NCBI RefSeq assembly: GCF_937981295.1
Contig: NZ_CALJPC010000071.1
Location: forward strand, 1-64,000
Direction: 5' to 3'
Source of the DNA: an uncultured Campylobacter sp.
GTDB lineage: Bacteria > Campylobacterota > Campylobacteria > Campylobacterales > Campylobacteraceae
DNA length: 64,000 nucleotides
Shown: positions 9,209 through 19,738 of the stretch, one piece after another
Position numbering within the stretch: the stretch's first letter is position 1
How the letters are laid out: every line of letters begins with the position of its first letter
Made by a program: the position numbers and the translations under genes
The notes under the pieces: model-generated
The model's database searches: none
Told to the model about the DNA's origin: nothing
What the model saw: only the letters and a program-made list of their open reading frames with translations

Positions 9209-11164
9209 TTAAAAGTCGTAGCTTAAAGAGAAATTTAAAGCGGGGCTATCTGTTTTAAAATTTTCCGGTTTGCTAATAGGAAAAGCCACCAAAAGATCAT
9301 AGCTAAAAGAGCCTGAAATATTTCCTCTAAGGCCTACGCCTCCTCCGCTAAGCATTTCACCCTCTGCGGGATAATCTTTTCCCTTAGAGCTAAGCTTGCC
9401 GACATCAAAGGCCAGATAGACGCCGTTGTTTTTAAAATACTTATATTCCAAGGTATTTCTTATATAAAAGCCACTATCTCCAAGCAGGCTCATCTGAGAG
9501 TCAAATCCTCTAACGCTATAGTATCCGCCGATATTTAGCCTATCTATGGGGCTAAGATGAGTGCTGGCTCTTCTTGCGTAAAGCTCCAGTTCGTAGCTTA
9601 AAGGGATAGCGGAAGATTTGGTTTTGAAATTTAACGCAGCGTTTATCAAATGATATCTAGAGCTCCCGCCTCCGAAGTCTTCATCGGGCGCTCTTAGGGC
9701 GTTAAACGCTCCCGTGGATTTTAGGTACGAAAGCATCATCTCTACCGAAGAGTTATCAAAGAATACCTTGGATTTTAGCCCCGCCTCATAGCCGCCTTCA
9801 CGCTTTCTTTGGTTGCTAAGCTCATAATCTTGTATATAGTTTTTATACTTTTTTTGCCAAATTCTAAAAAACATAGAATTTTTGGAGTTTTGATTTCTAA
9901 AATATACGTAGTTAAGATCCAAATTTCTTCTAACGCTGCTTCCGCTATAGGTATAAAGCTCATATGTCCCTGGTACTATTTGATCGTAGGTGTATCTATT
10001 CTGCCAAAAAGATAGAGAAAAGTATCCGAAAGGTATACTAAAGCCTGCGTAGTAGTTAGCTGATCTGCCGCTTTTGCTATCATCCCCTAAAGATTTTTTA
10101 TCTCCTCTTAAAAAATTCCTACCGTAAGAAGCAAATACGCTCTCGTTTAATCCAAGTAAATTTAAGCCGTAAAGCGTAGCCGTGCTTTGGTATTTGCCGC
10201 TAGATTTAGAGCCCAGATTATCCGCGCTTAGTCTAAGCAGTAGAGGAGAGCTTTGCTGTTTAGAGATATTGATATCGGAGTAGCCCTGCTTTGCGGAAGG
10301 GCTTAAGCTTATCTCCGCCTCGCTTCTTGAAGCAGCATTGAAATTTTCCATAGCCTGCTCCAGATCTCTTAAGTTTAAAATCTCTCCCCTTTTATCGCCG
10401 CCGAATGCGGTAAAGATGCTTCTTTGGTTCTTAGCTTCAGAGCCGGGCTCAAGTGAAATTTCGCCTATGCGCCCCGGATGCAGAGCTAAAAGAAGGGTGC
10501 CCGAGGAGATATTTTGCTGGGGGATGGAAACGGAGGTAGTAATAAAGCCTGCGGATATGATTTTATTGTTATACGCTCTTGCCAGAGCTAAAATTTCATC
10601 GCTTCCCAGGCAGTCGCCACTTTTAAATTTAAGCTCTTTTAGGGTTGAGTTTAAAATTCTTTCAAACCCCGGTGGAACTGAATGGTCGGAATTGGAGGTA
10701 GGGTTGATGGACTTAGCGGGAGTTTTTACTTTCGCGCGCCCCAAGTTTTCATCATTTGGTTTAGAGATAAGGACGCCCGAGCCGGCACCGTCTTTGGGAT
10801 TGACGGCTGGAGTTTTTGGATCGTCTTTGTTTTTAGATTCGTAATCCGCTTCGTTAAATTTAGAATCCGCGCTATTTTTCTGCTCGTTTTGCACTTCTGC
10901 GTTAATCAGTTTGATCTCATAAATTTTAAAGCAAATTCCTGCTTTCTTGGGCTCTGCGGTTGCGCTTGAAGCGGAAGATTGCTCGCTGCGTATCGTTATA
11001 AAGGGATCCTCTACGCCTTGTCTAATTGATCTTATTCTTTGCTCTTCGGAATTTATGACGCCAGAAATATCGGCAGGGGTAGCCATAATCGCTTTAGGAG
11101 CTAAGCTTAAACCTATAAAGATAGAAGCTAGAATAAGCTTAAGCTTGACGCCGCGGGGTTGCAA
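9209..11164 (-). CDS. cdiB: TpsB/CdiB family outer-membrane transporter (ShlB/FhaC type)
   Basis: The Omp85-family partner that secretes the adjacent exoprotein. It has a signal peptide (VKLKLILASIFIGLSLAP), a low-complexity linker, a POTRA domain of ShlB type (around FERILNSTLKELKFKSGDCLG to LLLALHPGRIGEISL), and a C-terminal 16-strand barrel with the conserved VRGF motif (GGYYSVRGFDSQ), ending in an aromatic residue (SYDF). The frame is open up to an ATG at 11287, but I place the start at the TTG at 11164: it has an AAAGGAG site 6 bases upstream and puts the signal peptide at the N-terminus (651 residues). The 41-residue extension of the ATG version would bury the signal peptide. It precedes the exoprotein in the usual B-A order. 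Confidence 0.88.
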   Translation of the reverse strand: MQPRGVKLKLILASIFIGLSLAPKAIMATPADISGVINSEEQRIRSIRQGVEDPFITIRSEQSSASSATAEPKKAGICFKIYEIKLINAEVQNEQKNSADSKFNEADYESKNKDDPKTPAVNPKDGAGSGVLISKPNDENLGRAKVKTPAKSINPTSNSDHSVPPGFERILNSTLKELKFKSGDCLGSDEILALARAYNNKIISAGFITTSVSIPQQNISSGTLLLALHPGRIGEISLEPGSEAKNQRSIFTAFGGDKRGEILNLRDLEQAMENFNAASRSEAEISLSPSAKQGYSDINISKQQSSPLLLRLSADNLGSKSSGKYQSTATLYGLNLLGLNESVFASYGRNFLRGDKKSLGDDSKSGRSANYYAGFSIPFGYFSLSFWQNRYTYDQIVPGTYELYTYSGSSVRRNLDLNYVYFRNQNSKNSMFFRIWQKKYKNYIQDYELSNQRKREGGYEAGLKSKVFFDNSSVEMMLSYLKSTGAFNALRAPDEDFGGGSSRYHLINAALNFKTKSSAIPLSYELELYARRASTHLSPIDRLNIGGYYSVRGFDSQMSLLGDSGFYIRNTLEYKYFKNNGVYLAFDVGKLSSKGKDYPAEGEMLSGGGVGLRGNISGSFSYDLLVAFPISKPENFKTDSPALNFSLSYDF

Positions 11165-12062
11165 AGTGGCTCCTTTAAATTTACTATCGTCGAGATAGAA
11201 TAATGGTTTTTGATCAAACATCGATTGCGCCCATTTTTTACGATCGAAATATTGCCGCAAAAAAACCTTATAGCTTGAGCATGACAAAAGTGTCTATTGG
11301 CATCTATTCGCATATATTCGCTTTTTATAGGCTTTGTCTTCCGCTAGGAGCTATCAATTAAAATTGGCGATAATACACTAATTTTTTAAATTTTCGGGCA
11401 AGGCTTCTTGGATTTTAGTGCTAATTGAGATTTTATATTTTATCATACCAGCAATCTCGATCTTTTTATAGGTCCCCTCCATAAAGTCTAATTCAAAAAA
11501 TGAACACTTATTCCCTCATACCATTCAAAACATCCACATATCAGATTTTACCATTCTCTATCACCAAGCCTTTTCTATAAGAAACGATGACACCTCTGAA
11601 AAACAACGAGGCTCCTAAAGAATAACAAAGCTTCCTACCATTTTTTTATTCTCCCGTTATAATAGGAGCGGTAATCTTTAAATTTACCACAAAATCTATC
11701 GCGAAGGAGCAGATATGCATTACTAAAATCTTAAAAGCGAAACGCGATAAAAAAAGAGTAGATAGTGCGCTTAAATGACTTTATCGGGGTCTGTTTTAAA
11801 GCCGGATCGTCTTTAATCTTAGAAAAAACCTTCATAACTGCTTATACTTTAAAATTTCATATATTTTTATAGGAGAGATTATAAAAGTTTTCAAAGAGTT
11901 TAGAACTAATATACATTTTTTAATATATAGTAGTTTCTCTTAAACCTACTGCATAGTCTAGCGTTTTTAAGATTTGAAATTTTTTTAAAAAATTTGAAAA
12001 ACCCATGATGTAGGGCTTTTAAAAAAATCAAAAAACTAAAAATAGGGGGAAAATTTGATAGA
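11165..12062. other. gene-free, decayed stretch upstream of the TPS locus
   Basis: About 900 bases without a convincing gene. On the plus strand a good -10 (TATAAT, 11658-11663) is followed by an AAGGAG site and an ATG at 11715, but the frame stops after three codons (M-H-Y). Further on, a GGAGAG site near 11873 precedes a frame that lacks a proper start codon (reads KVFKEFRTN) and also stops quickly. These look like the starts of genes that have decayed. The remainder is AT-rich and featureless to my reading. It lies between the mobile-looking TPS locus and a tRNA gene. Confidence 0.5.
11658..11663 (+). promoter_or_regulatory. orphan -10 promoter element
   Basis: A perfect TATAAT preceded by a T-rich stretch, as in Campylobacter sigma-70 promoters. 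It points to a three-codon frame (ATG at 11715) with a good ribosome site, so it is either the relic of a lost gene or the promoter of an unannotated small RNA. Confidence 0.35.
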
Positions 12063-12139
12063 TGGTGTCCCCGACAGGATTCGAACCTGTGGCCTCAAAA
12101 TTAGGAATTTTGCGCTCTATCCTACTGAGCTACGAGGAC
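12063..12139 (-). tRNA. tRNA-Arg (anticodon CCT)
   Basis: The minus strand folds into a complete cloverleaf: acceptor GTCCTCG pairing with CGGGGAC, D-arm GCTC..GAGC, anticodon stem CAAAA/TTTTG around the loop TTCCTAA (anticodon CCT, reading AGG), a T-arm with GGTTCGAATCC-type sequence, and an encoded 3' CCA (12063-12065). It lies 12 bases downstream of the receiver gene on the same strand. Confidence 0.96.
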
Positions 12140-12151
12140 AAAATCGGCAAT

Positions 12152-12532
12152 TTAATCGCCGATAATATTCATAACATCGTCTAGTTTTTTGTGAAGATCT
12201 TTGTCGTTGATAGGCTTTGTCATAAAGTCATAAGCACCCTTATTTAAAGCCTCTCGTTTAGCGGTCTCGTCCGTCGTAAGGACGATGACGGGGATATGAG
12301 CTATACTTTCTCTAGCGTGAAGATTATCTAAAAATTCCAGCCCATTCATCACAGGCATTACGATGTCTAATAAAATCAAATCAACGGGCTGAACTTCGAG
12401 TACGGCAAGGGCGTCCAAGCCGTTTTTGGCTTGGAGTATGGTTTGGAATTTGCCGTATTTTTTTAGCATAACTTCAAGTAGCTTTAAATTTATAGCGTCG
12501 TCATCAACCGTTAAAACTTTCAAATCTCTCAT
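12152..12532 (-). CDS. stand-alone response-regulator receiver (CheY-like)
   Basis: A 126-residue single-domain receiver with the complete phosphorylation site: acidic pair Asp10/Asp11, phospho-acceptor Asp56 (LLDIVMP), Thr86 and Lys106 (TKPI). It has no output domain, so it must act by protein contact or as a phosphate relay. It follows the giant hybrid kinase by 14 bases on the same strand and is probably its cotranscribed partner. Family assignment is certain; the target is unknown. It is not an obvious flagellar CheY, and the organism appears to lack flagellar genes. Confidence 0.9.
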   Translation of the reverse strand: MRDLKVLTVDDDAINLKLLEVMLKKYGKFQTILQAKNGLDALAVLEVQPVDLILLDIVMPVMNGLEFLDNLHARESIAHIPVIVLTTDETAKREALNKGAYDFMTKPINDKDLHKKLDDVMNIIGD

Positions 12533-12546
12533 TTAAGACCTCATCC

Positions 12547-15500
12547 TTATATATATTTTTGTGCGAGTTTCTCAAGACCCGACTTGGTGATATTGTAACT
12601 AGCGACTTCGCTAAATAGTGGATTTTCATCGTTGTCGTTAGAAAACAGAACTAGCTTGGTCGCAGGCGCTTTTCGGCGTAAGCTCTCTAACGCCGCTAAG
12701 TCTAGCCCCGCTAGCTTTTTATCAATCAAAACAAGCTTATAACTGCCCGTAGCCGCCATAGAAATAAGCTGGTCGAAATTACCCGCAATTTCTACGTCTT
12801 TATACCGATGTTTTAATATGCTAGCAAAAATTTTACTTTCCATAATGTTTGCCTTGCATATAAGTATATCTTTTGTCGGCACACGCGCACCCTTAGCTTT
12901 CACTACGTCATCGGAAACTATACTTTTTTTAGGAACTAGCTTCATTATCGTCTTTGGCACTTTGACAGTTTTAATGACCGTCTTAGGTACCTGACGTTTT
13001 ACAAGCTTTTTAACCAGCTTCTTTGTAGTTCCACCGGCAGGCGCTGCATCGGATCGTTTATCGCCGATAAAATTATCTAGCATTTGGGCTAAGATATCCT
13101 TTTTGATCGGCTTGGTGCAGTATTCGTCAAGTCCTGCTGCCATAAATTTCTCTCTATCACCTTTTAGCGCATTGGCGGTAACAGCCACGATCGGGATGTG
13201 GCGGAGATTATTCTCGTGCTCGTATTGCTTGATCTGCTTTGTAGATTCTATACCATCCATAACAGGCATCGAAATATCCATAAATATGAGATCATAGTCG
13301 TTATTGGCTTTTCTGGCTTCCAGCGCCAAAAGTCCGTTTTCGACTATCGTCAAATTCATATTAAAGCTATTTAGTGTATGCTTCATAAGCTTTTGATTGA
13401 TCTCATTATCCTCCGCAATAAGGATTTTGGCGTTATATTTTCTATTGACCAAAGGTACATTTTCATCGGCAGGATTTCGCTCTACCGGCACTTCAACCTC
13501 TTCTTCGACTTCGACATCCTCTTCGACCATAATGGTTTCTTCCTGCTGCTCGTCTTCGTACACGGTAACGGGCACCTCGACCATCTCCTCTTCCTCAGGC
13601 TGCGGGATAACTACCGGTTCGACTTTTACGCTAACAGGCTCGATCTCAGGCTCTTCGACATGGTCGTTTTGAGTAGCAGGCTCCACCTTCGGAATATCTA
13701 CAGGCTCTGGCTCAATACTTGGCTCTTCGGCAGGAATATTTTGAGCCGCTGGTTCTACTACTGGCGTTATCAATTCAAACTCGATATTTGAAGGTACCTG
13801 TTTAACCTCTTCAAGTTTTGGCTTGATAGGTTTTAGTTCAGGCTCAATTGTTATCGGCTCTGGCTCAACAGCGATAGGTTCTGGCTCAATTATCTTTTCA
13901 GCTGTACTTTCAGGTTCTGAAAGTTTAACATTTGAAATTTCATTTTCATGAGCAGAAACACTTGAAGTATCAGGCTTCGAAGCTTTAGCGATAGGAATTT
14001 CAGACTCGGTTTTAACGGCTACCGGAATTTCTTCTTCTACGCTTGGAATTTCAACCTTTTTGGCAGGCTCTTGCACCTTGGCGCTCGGTTTGATATCCGA
14101 AAGATCGATATCTATATCAGGAATTTCAATCTCAGCCTTAGGCGTCTCAATCTTAGCCTTTGGAATTTCTACTTTTGCAGGCTCAGCCTTTACTTCTTCT
14201 TCCTCTTTCTTAATCTTAGGAAGCTCTATTTCGATATCAGAAAGATCGATGCTAGGAGTTTCGGCTTTAGGAGCCTGGGTCTGCGACGCATGTGTTTTGA
14301 GCCCCACAAAATCATCAGGAATTTCCAAAGATATAGGCTCATCGATATCGGTCTGGACATCCTTTGTGCTTGAAGGCTCTACCTTTGGTTTTTCTGCGCG
14401 CGGGATTACTATTTCAGGAATATCAATATCGATCTTTGGCGATTCAGGCTCTGTCTTTTCAATCTTAATATCACTCATAGGCTCGATATCTATAGGCTTA
14501 ATGACCGGTTCTTCTGCTTTAGGAGCTTCTTTTTTGAGCTCTTGAGCGATACTAGACTTACTAACAGCCTCCTCTTTATGCGCAGAATGAGCCTCGGCAT
14601 CATGCGTACGCCTTCTGCTTTGCAAGATAGCGCGTAGCTCGTCTGCCGACGAAGTAGTAGCATGTCGTAATTCATCGAGCTTATTGATGATAGGTCTTTC
14701 TTTTACTACCGGCTCTTCCATAATCATTTCATCAAGGGCGGTAGGCTTTTCTACCTCAGCATCCAGCTTAATCTCATGCGTCTGTGGAGCAAAATCCGAT
14801 CTGCTTAGAGCAATTCCGGATTTTGAAATTTTATCTAGCGTCTTAACGAATTTAGTTAAATTAAAAGGCTCTGTGAGGGTAAAAATTTTAGAATTTGAAA
14901 TACTAATACTTTGAAGCTCTTTTGGCTTAAGAGTCAAGATCGTAGGCATACTCAATATATCGCTAACCTCGCCGTAATTCTTAAATCTAGTGATAAGGGC
15001 GTCATATTTGTTATTATTTTGCGCTGAGCGGAACTGCGCGTTCGTATTAAATATCGAAATTTTACCGCCTAGCTTGCTGATATAGTTTTTAACGATATCA
15101 TTATACATCGTATCGGCGCTATCAGCTAAAAGCGCGAAATTTAATCCTTTGATGCTTTCAAATACTGCGTCCGCATCAGTCTTTTGAGTCTCTTTAAAAG
15201 CAAGGGTGAAGTAAAATCTAGTACCCTTTCCTACGGTAGATTTGACCTGAAGCTTGCCGCCCATCATCGCTACGTATTTCGACGAAATCGTAAGTCCAAG
15301 ACCCGTTCCACCATATTTACGTGTGATCGTAGAGTCGGCCTGAGAGAAGGCGTTAAATACATTTGCGAGCTTATCTTCAGAAATTCCAATGCCGGTATCT
15401 TCTACGCTAAACGTTACGATCGCCTCTCCTGGAGCTTTGCTAGGCTCCCTTAAAATTTCAACTACGATAGTGCCATGCTCAGGCGTAAATTTGACAGCAT

Positions 15501-17100
15501 TTGACATGAGGTTGATAAGAACCTCTTTGATCTTCGTAATATCTCCGTATAGGTGGTGCACGAGTGTAGGATCGATGTAAAGCAAGATGTCGATATTCTT
15601 TTCGGCAGCCTTGGCGACATAAATTTCAACTGCGCTTTCGAAATCTTGGATAGGATTAAATAATATATCCTCAAGCTCGACCTTATTGCTCTCGATCTTA
15701 GAGACATCCAAAATGTTATTAATGATCGTTAGAAGGTTTTCGGACGATTTTTCGATGGTATCAACGTAATCGCGCTTCTCCTCATCCAAATCGGTATTTT
15801 TAAGAAGCTCCGTAAAGCCGATGATGCCGTTAAGCGGCGTCCTGATCTCATGCGACATATTAGCTAAAAAGATCGATTTTGCCTTGTTGGCATCCTCCGC
15901 AGCACCCTTTTGATACGCAATCAGATCGAGCGCATCCTCGATAAGCGAATACGCCTTATTAACACCCTCACTAGTCCTAACATCGATATGCTCGTGCTGA
16001 TTCGTCAAATCGCCGATTCGGCTAAGCACGTTGCCGAGGTCGGTAACGTTCTGTCTTAAACGTCTTGTGATACCCAAGGCAAAAACGACCAAAATAGCCG
16101 CTAAAACCCATATGCCAAGAGCGATAAATAGGTTTCTTAGTCTTTGCGCTAGATAAGTATCGGCATGCGCCGCAAGCTCAGCATTGATCTTTTCAGAAAT
16201 TTCGCTTAGCTTTTTATATTTAAGTGTAGTAGAGGCAAACCACTCTTGAAAAGGTACGCTATAATGTCCCTCGTCCGCTTCTTGCTGCAATGTGGCCGAA
16301 ATTTTAGCAGTCTCTCTTAATGCGTTTTGAAATTCCTCTCCGTCTAGAATTTTTAAAATTGCAGCTCTAGCATCCGATTCCGGCAAGAAGTAGTAATTAG
16401 GAAGCGAACTAGATAGGTTGAAGCTAGCCCAAGTCCTTAGCTGTGCCTGATTCATAGCCTTGCTACCGATGATGTATTCGATAATATAGTCGCGCTCCGA
16501 TGCGGTGGCATCCATCGCCTCATAAGTATTAAGCAACGAAACCGTCCAAACGGTGATATTTGAGCTTACAAGACCCTCTCTTAGCACTCGTTGGATTGTT
16601 TTTACATCATCGTCGAATTTTTGAAAATATGAGCTGAAAAGCTCACCGAAGCTTTTGCTTTGAGCATCGACATCCCTTCTTACCTGCGGAAGTTTGTCTA
16701 ATAAACCGTCTATATCGGTCTCGGCAGCCAAAAGCTCGTCATTACCGGTGCCGTAAGCGAAAATATCAAAAATAGTCTTTTTTACGACATTTTCGCTGAT
16801 ATTTTTGCTTTCTTTGTACTTTGCAAGCGCATCATCGGTTTTTTTGCGTTGACCCGATAGAAGGGTTCCCATACCGGGGTTTCCCTCGCTACCCAAAAAC
16901 GCCGAAGTGATACCGCGCTCTTTATCTACCTGTTCTACCAACGCCGCGAGATTGCTATTTTTAGCAATTTGCTGCTGCAAAATTCCTACTCTGGCGTAAT
17001 CCTGCAAAGAGATAAACAAGAAATATGATGCAAACGCGAAAATCAAAAGTAACGGGATACCGCTAACAAGTCTCAAAGCACTTGTAGTATTTAAATTCAT
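12547..17100 (-). CDS. hybrid sensor histidine kinase with NIT-like sensor, very long linker and C-terminal receivers
   Basis: A 1517-residue inner-membrane signalling protein. Order: TM1 (about 11-33); a helical periplasmic sensor (34-320) with the NIT (nitrate/nitrite-sensing) look, including [14 protein letters not shown]2 (322-345); a HAMP-like segment; HisKA with phospho-His417 ([12 protein letters not shown]); and an HATPase with the N box near 534, DTGIG (568-572) and GGTGLGL (597-603). A degenerate receiver-like part follows (about 650-750), then a roughly 430-residue Pro/Glu/Lys/Ile low-complexity linker. The protein ends with a full receiver (about 1223-1345, phospho-Asp1275), a basic [11 protein letters not shown] spacer and a last degenerate receiver (1408-1517) that has lost its acidic pocket. 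It is probably cotranscribed with the receiver gene downstream. The ligand is inferred from the NIT resemblance only. Confidence 0.9.
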   Translation of the reverse strand: MNLNTTSALRLVSGIPLLLIFAFASYFLFISLQDYARVGILQQQIAKNSNLAALVEQVDKERGITSAFLGSEGNPGMGTLLSGQRKKTDDALAKYKESKNISENVVKKTIFDIFAYGTGNDELLAAETDIDGLLDKLPQVRRDVDAQSKSFGELFSSYFQKFDDDVKTIQRVLREGLVSSNITVWTVSLLNTYEAMDATASERDYIIEYIIGSKAMNQAQLRTWASFNLSSSLPNYYFLPESDARAAILKILDGEEFQNALRETAKISATLQQEADEGHYSVPFQEWFASTTLKYKKLSEISEKINAELAAHADTYLAQRLRNLFIALGIWVLAAILVVFALGITRRLRQNVTDLGNVLSRIGDLTNQHEHIDVRTSEGVNKAYSLIEDALDLIAYQKGAAEDANKAKSIFLANMSHEIRTPLNGIIGFTELLKNTDLDEEKRDYVDTIEKSSENLLTIINNILDVSKIESNKVELEDILFNPIQDFESAVEIYVAKAAEKNIDILLYIDPTLVHHLYGDITKIKEVLINLMSNAVKFTPEHGTIVVEILREPSKAPGEAIVTFSVEDTGIGISEDKLANVFNAFSQADSTITRKYGGTGLGLTISSKYVAMMGGKLQVKSTVGKGTRFYFTLAFKETQKTDADAVFESIKGLNFALLADSADTMYNDIVKNYISKLGGKISIFNTNAQFRSAQNNNKYDALITRFKNYGEVSDILSMPTILTLKPKELQSISISNSKIFTLTEPFNLTKFVKTLDKISKSGIALSRSDFAPQTHEIKLDAEVEKPTALDEMIMEEPVVKERPIINKLDELRHATTSSADELRAILQSRRRTHDAEAHSAHKEEAVSKSSIAQELKKEAPKAEEPVIKPIDIEPMSDIKIEKTEPESPKIDIDIPEIVIPRAEKPKVEPSSTKDVQTDIDEPISLEIPDDFVGLKTHASQTQAPKAETPSIDLSDIEIELPKIKKEEEEVKAEPAKVEIPKAKIETPKAEIEIPDIDIDLSDIKPSAKVQEPAKKVEIPSVEEEIPVAVKTESEIPIAKASKPDTSSVSAHENEISNVKLSEPESTAEKIIEPEPIAVEPEPITIEPELKPIKPKLEEVKQVPSNIEFELITPVVEPAAQNIPAEEPSIEPEPVDIPKVEPATQNDHVEEPEIEPVSVKVEPVVIPQPEEEEMVEVPVTVYEDEQQEETIMVEEDVEVEEEVEVPVERNPADENVPLVNRKYNAKILIAEDNEINQKLMKHTLNSFNMNLTIVENGLLALEARKANNDYDLIFMDISMPVMDGIESTKQIKQYEHENNLRHIPIVAVTANALKGDREKFMAAGLDEYCTKPIKKDILAQMLDNFIGDKRSDAAPAGGTTKKLVKKLVKRQVPKTVIKTVKVPKTIMKLVPKKSIVSDDVVKAKGARVPTKDILICKANIMESKIFASILKHRYKDVEIAGNFDQLISMAATGSYKLVLIDKKLAGLDLAALESLRRKAPATKLVLFSNDNDENPLFSEVASYNITKSGLEKLAQKYI

Positions 17101-17265
17101 ACAAAATCCTTCAAAGCGCAGCTTACGCGACGTTAAATTTTATTCAACCGGAGAAACGAAGTCGCTTCCGTCACGCTAGGCGGAGACGATTTAGCCGTCC
17201 TGCAAAGTTAATGGGTGATTTTACTAAACAAATCTTTAAATATAGCTTTTTGCGTTAGGTTTTCG

Positions 17266-19068
17266 TTAATGATTGTTTAAAATTTTTTCGGCGGTTTGGA
17301 TATTCGTAAGCGATCTGATCTCATCGAAGCTCGCCGCATAAATGCTCTCAAAATCGCCGTAAAAGTCCAAAAGCTTCTTCAGGCTTCCCTTGCTAACGCC
17401 CAAGCTTAGCAGTTTTGAGCTTTGCAGATCGAGTTTGCGTTTGCTCTTTTGGTGAAACGAGATCGCAAAGCGGTGCGCTTCATCGCGCAGACACTGAAAA
17501 AACTGAAGTTTTTTATCGTCCGTCGGCAGCGAAAAGATCCCGCCCTTCGTGCAAATTTTATCTTTCGCAGCCCCCTTTGCGCGGTGGGCTTTAGCGTCGA
17601 TCTTCTCTTTAGAGATAGCGATTATATCGACGTTTGCTCCGACGCTGCAGATTATTTCCTCCGCCAAGTTTAGCAGAGCCGTTCCGCCGTCGATGAGCCA
17701 CAGATCGGGCGCTGCAAGCTCGTCAAATTTAAGCGCGCGGCTAGTTAGATACTCGCGCATCTGATCGTAGTCGTTATTTGAGCTAAGGTGCTTGTGGCGG
17801 TAGTTTTGCTTGTTAAACTCGCCGTCTTGAAAGCTTATCATAGCTCCCACGGCCGCGGCGCCGAACATATGCGAATTGTCGAAAACTTCGATATTTACCG
17901 GCAAATTCGTAAGATTAAAATAATCCTTCAGCTCCTGCAAAAATGCGTAATCGTGCGTTTTTAGATGCTTTTTGATATTGATCTCGCAGTTTTGATATGC
18001 GATCTCGCAAATTTTACGCTTCTCGCCGATTTTCGGCGCGTAAATTTTAAAAGCTCTTTCGTGCCGCTTGGATAAAATTTCGCACACCAGATCCGCATCG
18101 TCAAACTCGTCGTAAACGTAAATTTTGGCGCACGCCACGGGAGCCGCAGCCGGGAAGGCGCTTAAGATCATCTGCTTGTAGGCGTTTGCGATATCATCGG
18201 CGCTTGGGGCTTTGCAGTTAATTATATGCGAGCTTGAGGCTGAAATTTTACCCTCGCGTATGCTAAAATGCACGGCGCAGACAAGCCCGTCGCGTGCGGC
18301 AATCGCAAAGACCTCGAAATCATCGAGCTTTGCCAGATCGACCTCAACCTTTACGTTCATCTGCCTTAAAATTTCAATCTTATCGCGGATCTGTGCGGCT
18401 TCCTCAAAATTTTCGCTCTGTGCAAGCCGCGCCATCCGCTCCAAAAGCTGCGGCACCATCTTTTGCGGATTTTTTAGAGCCGCAAGCGCGCTCTGCACGA
18501 TACGAGCGTAATCCTGCTTTGAAATTTTATCCTCGCACGGAGCGGCGCAGCGCCCGATCTGATGGAACAAACAGGCCTTTTTGCCCTTGACGCAATTTTT
18601 CTTCTGCACGAGCGGAAACTGCATGTAAAGCGTCTGTAAAATTTCCTTTGCGCCGTGAAAATAGGGGCCGAAGTATCTGATGTTTCTGCCCTTTATGATC
18701 TTTCGCGTAATCTCAAAGCGCGGAAAGTCGTCGTCTAAATTTACGTAAATATATGGATAGGTCTTATCGTCGCGCAGCAAGATATTGTATTTGGGCTTTA
18801 GCTGCTTAATGAAGGAATTTTCCAGTATCAGCGCGTCGCTCTCGCTAGGCGTGACGATATATTCTAAATGCGCCGCCTCGCTTATCATCTTGGCGATGCG
18901 CGCACTTAAGCGCGGGCTCGGAGCAAGAGCGGGCGTGAAAGAAAAGTAGCTTTTGACGCGATTTTTTAAAATTTTTGCCTTGCCGACGTATAGCAGCTTG
19001 CCTGCGGCGTCGAAGTATTGATACACGCCCGGCGCGGCAGGCAGGCTCTTAATCTCCTCTATTAGCAA
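17266..19068 (-). CDS. uvrC: excinuclease ABC subunit C
   Basis: UvrC makes the dual incisions in nucleotide excision repair with UvrA and UvrB. The 600-residue protein shows the GIY-YIG nuclease (residues 11-45, GVYQYF...LLYVGKAKILKNR), a UVR UvrB-binding motif (NFEEAAQIRDKIE), the RNase H-like second nuclease (VEVFDNSHMFG and the GGTALL region), and a short C-terminal helix-hairpin-helix region. Length and order are typical. It overlaps the DciA-like gene upstream by 20 bases, so the two are probably translated from one transcript. Confidence 0.97.
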   Translation of the reverse strand: MLIEEIKSLPAAPGVYQYFDAAGKLLYVGKAKILKNRVKSYFSFTPALAPSPRLSARIAKMISEAAHLEYIVTPSESDALILENSFIKQLKPKYNILLRDDKTYPYIYVNLDDDFPRFEITRKIIKGRNIRYFGPYFHGAKEILQTLYMQFPLVQKKNCVKGKKACLFHQIGRCAAPCEDKISKQDYARIVQSALAALKNPQKMVPQLLERMARLAQSENFEEAAQIRDKIEILRQMNVKVEVDLAKLDDFEVFAIAARDGLVCAVHFSIREGKISASSSHIINCKAPSADDIANAYKQMILSAFPAAAPVACAKIYVYDEFDDADLVCEILSKRHERAFKIYAPKIGEKRKICEIAYQNCEINIKKHLKTHDYAFLQELKDYFNLTNLPVNIEVFDNSHMFGAAAVGAMISFQDGEFNKQNYRHKHLSSNNDYDQMREYLTSRALKFDELAAPDLWLIDGGTALLNLAEEIICSVGANVDIIAISKEKIDAKAHRAKGAAKDKICTKGGIFSLPTDDKKLQFFQCLRDEAHRFAISFHQKSKRKLDLQSSKLLSLGVSKGSLKKLLDFYGDFESIYAASFDEIRSLTNIQTAEKILNNH

Positions 19069-19516
19069 GGATCAGCCCTCTTATCTCTTCAAAAATTTTA
19101 TAAATTTGCGGATCTTGGATTTTGTTTGCAAACTCCCCTTTTGCGCGCTCGGGAGATAAAATTTTACTGCTTCGGCGCAAATGAGCTTTATAAATTTGCG
19201 CCCTTCTTCTGCTCATCACTCTATCTGCTACGAAAAATTTTATCTCGCGCACACCGCAAAGCTCCGCCGTCTCTCTAGCGGCTACGAAGCGCTTTAATAC
19301 GTCTTTTATTAAATTTATATTACTATCGCGTTTTAGTTCGCAAAGCCCCGCCGGGTGTTTCGCGGCTATCATCAAAATGCCATCTTTGACGTAGATGAAG
19401 GTGATCAGCCTTTGCCAACTAAGCGGCAAAATCGCCAGAAACTCGCCTCTTTCTCGCATCTTGGCATATAAAGGATCTTTTCTGATATGAGCTATTATTT
19501 CTCTTGCATTTTCCAT
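19049..19516 (-). CDS. DUF721/DciA-like protein
   Basis: A 155-residue protein of the DUF721 type. The core around LPLSWQRLITFIYVKDGILMIAAKHPAG, followed by the helix NLIKDVLKRF, matches the DciA-like fold, whose members help load the replicative helicase in bacteria without DnaC. Its 3' end overlaps uvrC by 20 bases. Its 5' end overlaps, on the opposite strand, the beginning of the small lipoprotein gene (19487-19516), so the two start regions are interleaved. The replication role is inferred from the family. Confidence 0.7.
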   Translation of the reverse strand: MENAREIIAHIRKDPLYAKMRERGEFLAILPLSWQRLITFIYVKDGILMIAAKHPAGLCELKRDSNINLIKDVLKRFVAARETAELCGVREIKFFVADRVMSRRRAQIYKAHLRRSSKILSPERAKGEFANKIQDPQIYKIFEEIRGLILANRGD

Positions 19517-19684
19517 AAGCGGATTTTAGCATTTTTTATCTTAGTTTTGCTTAGCGGCTGCGGATACAAAGCGCCGCCGTTTTATTCAGAAGGCGAGCAG
19601 GGCTCTAGCGTTACCGCCCAAAATACGGACGCCAATAACACGAGCGATGGTAGAGGAAGCGTTAGAATTTTACGCGATAAATAG
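19487..19684 (+). CDS. small lipoprotein, LptM-like
   Basis: A 65-residue secreted lipoprotein. A hydrophobic segment (ILAFFILVLL) ends in a lipobox LSGC (Cys at about residue 25), followed by GYKAPPFY and a Ser/Asn/Asp-rich tail. The CGxKxPxxxP-like start of the mature part is typical of LptM/YifL, a chaperone lipoprotein for the LPS translocon LptDE. It is divergent from, and overlaps by 30 bases, the DciA-like gene, and lies 54 bases upstream of guaA on the same strand. No alternative ATG is available. Confidence 0.7.
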   Translation: MSYYFSCIFHKRILAFFILVLLSGCGYKAPPFYSEGEQGSSVTAQNTDANNTSDGRGSVRILRDK

Positions 19685-19706
19685 CCTACTTTTAGCTTTG
19701 CTTTGT

Positions 19707-19733
19707 TATACTTTTAAAAATTTTTACAAAGGA
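19707..19733 (+). promoter_or_regulatory. guaA promoter -10 and ribosome site
   Basis: TATACT at 19707-19712 is a -10 element 27 bases before the guaA ATG, and AAAGGA at 19728-19733 is a well-placed ribosome-binding site. Transcription would start roughly 20 bases before the ATG. Confidence 0.5.
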
Positions 19734-19738
19734 ATTTC

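Noticed and set aside
10338..10844. A 168-codon plus-strand frame opposite the TpsB gene
   Set aside because: Antisense to a firmly identified gene; residue pattern fits reverse reading of barrel codons.
14060..14545. A 161-codon Ser/Ile-rich frame opposite the kinase linker
   Set aside because: It mirrors the low-complexity linker codons; not an independent gene.
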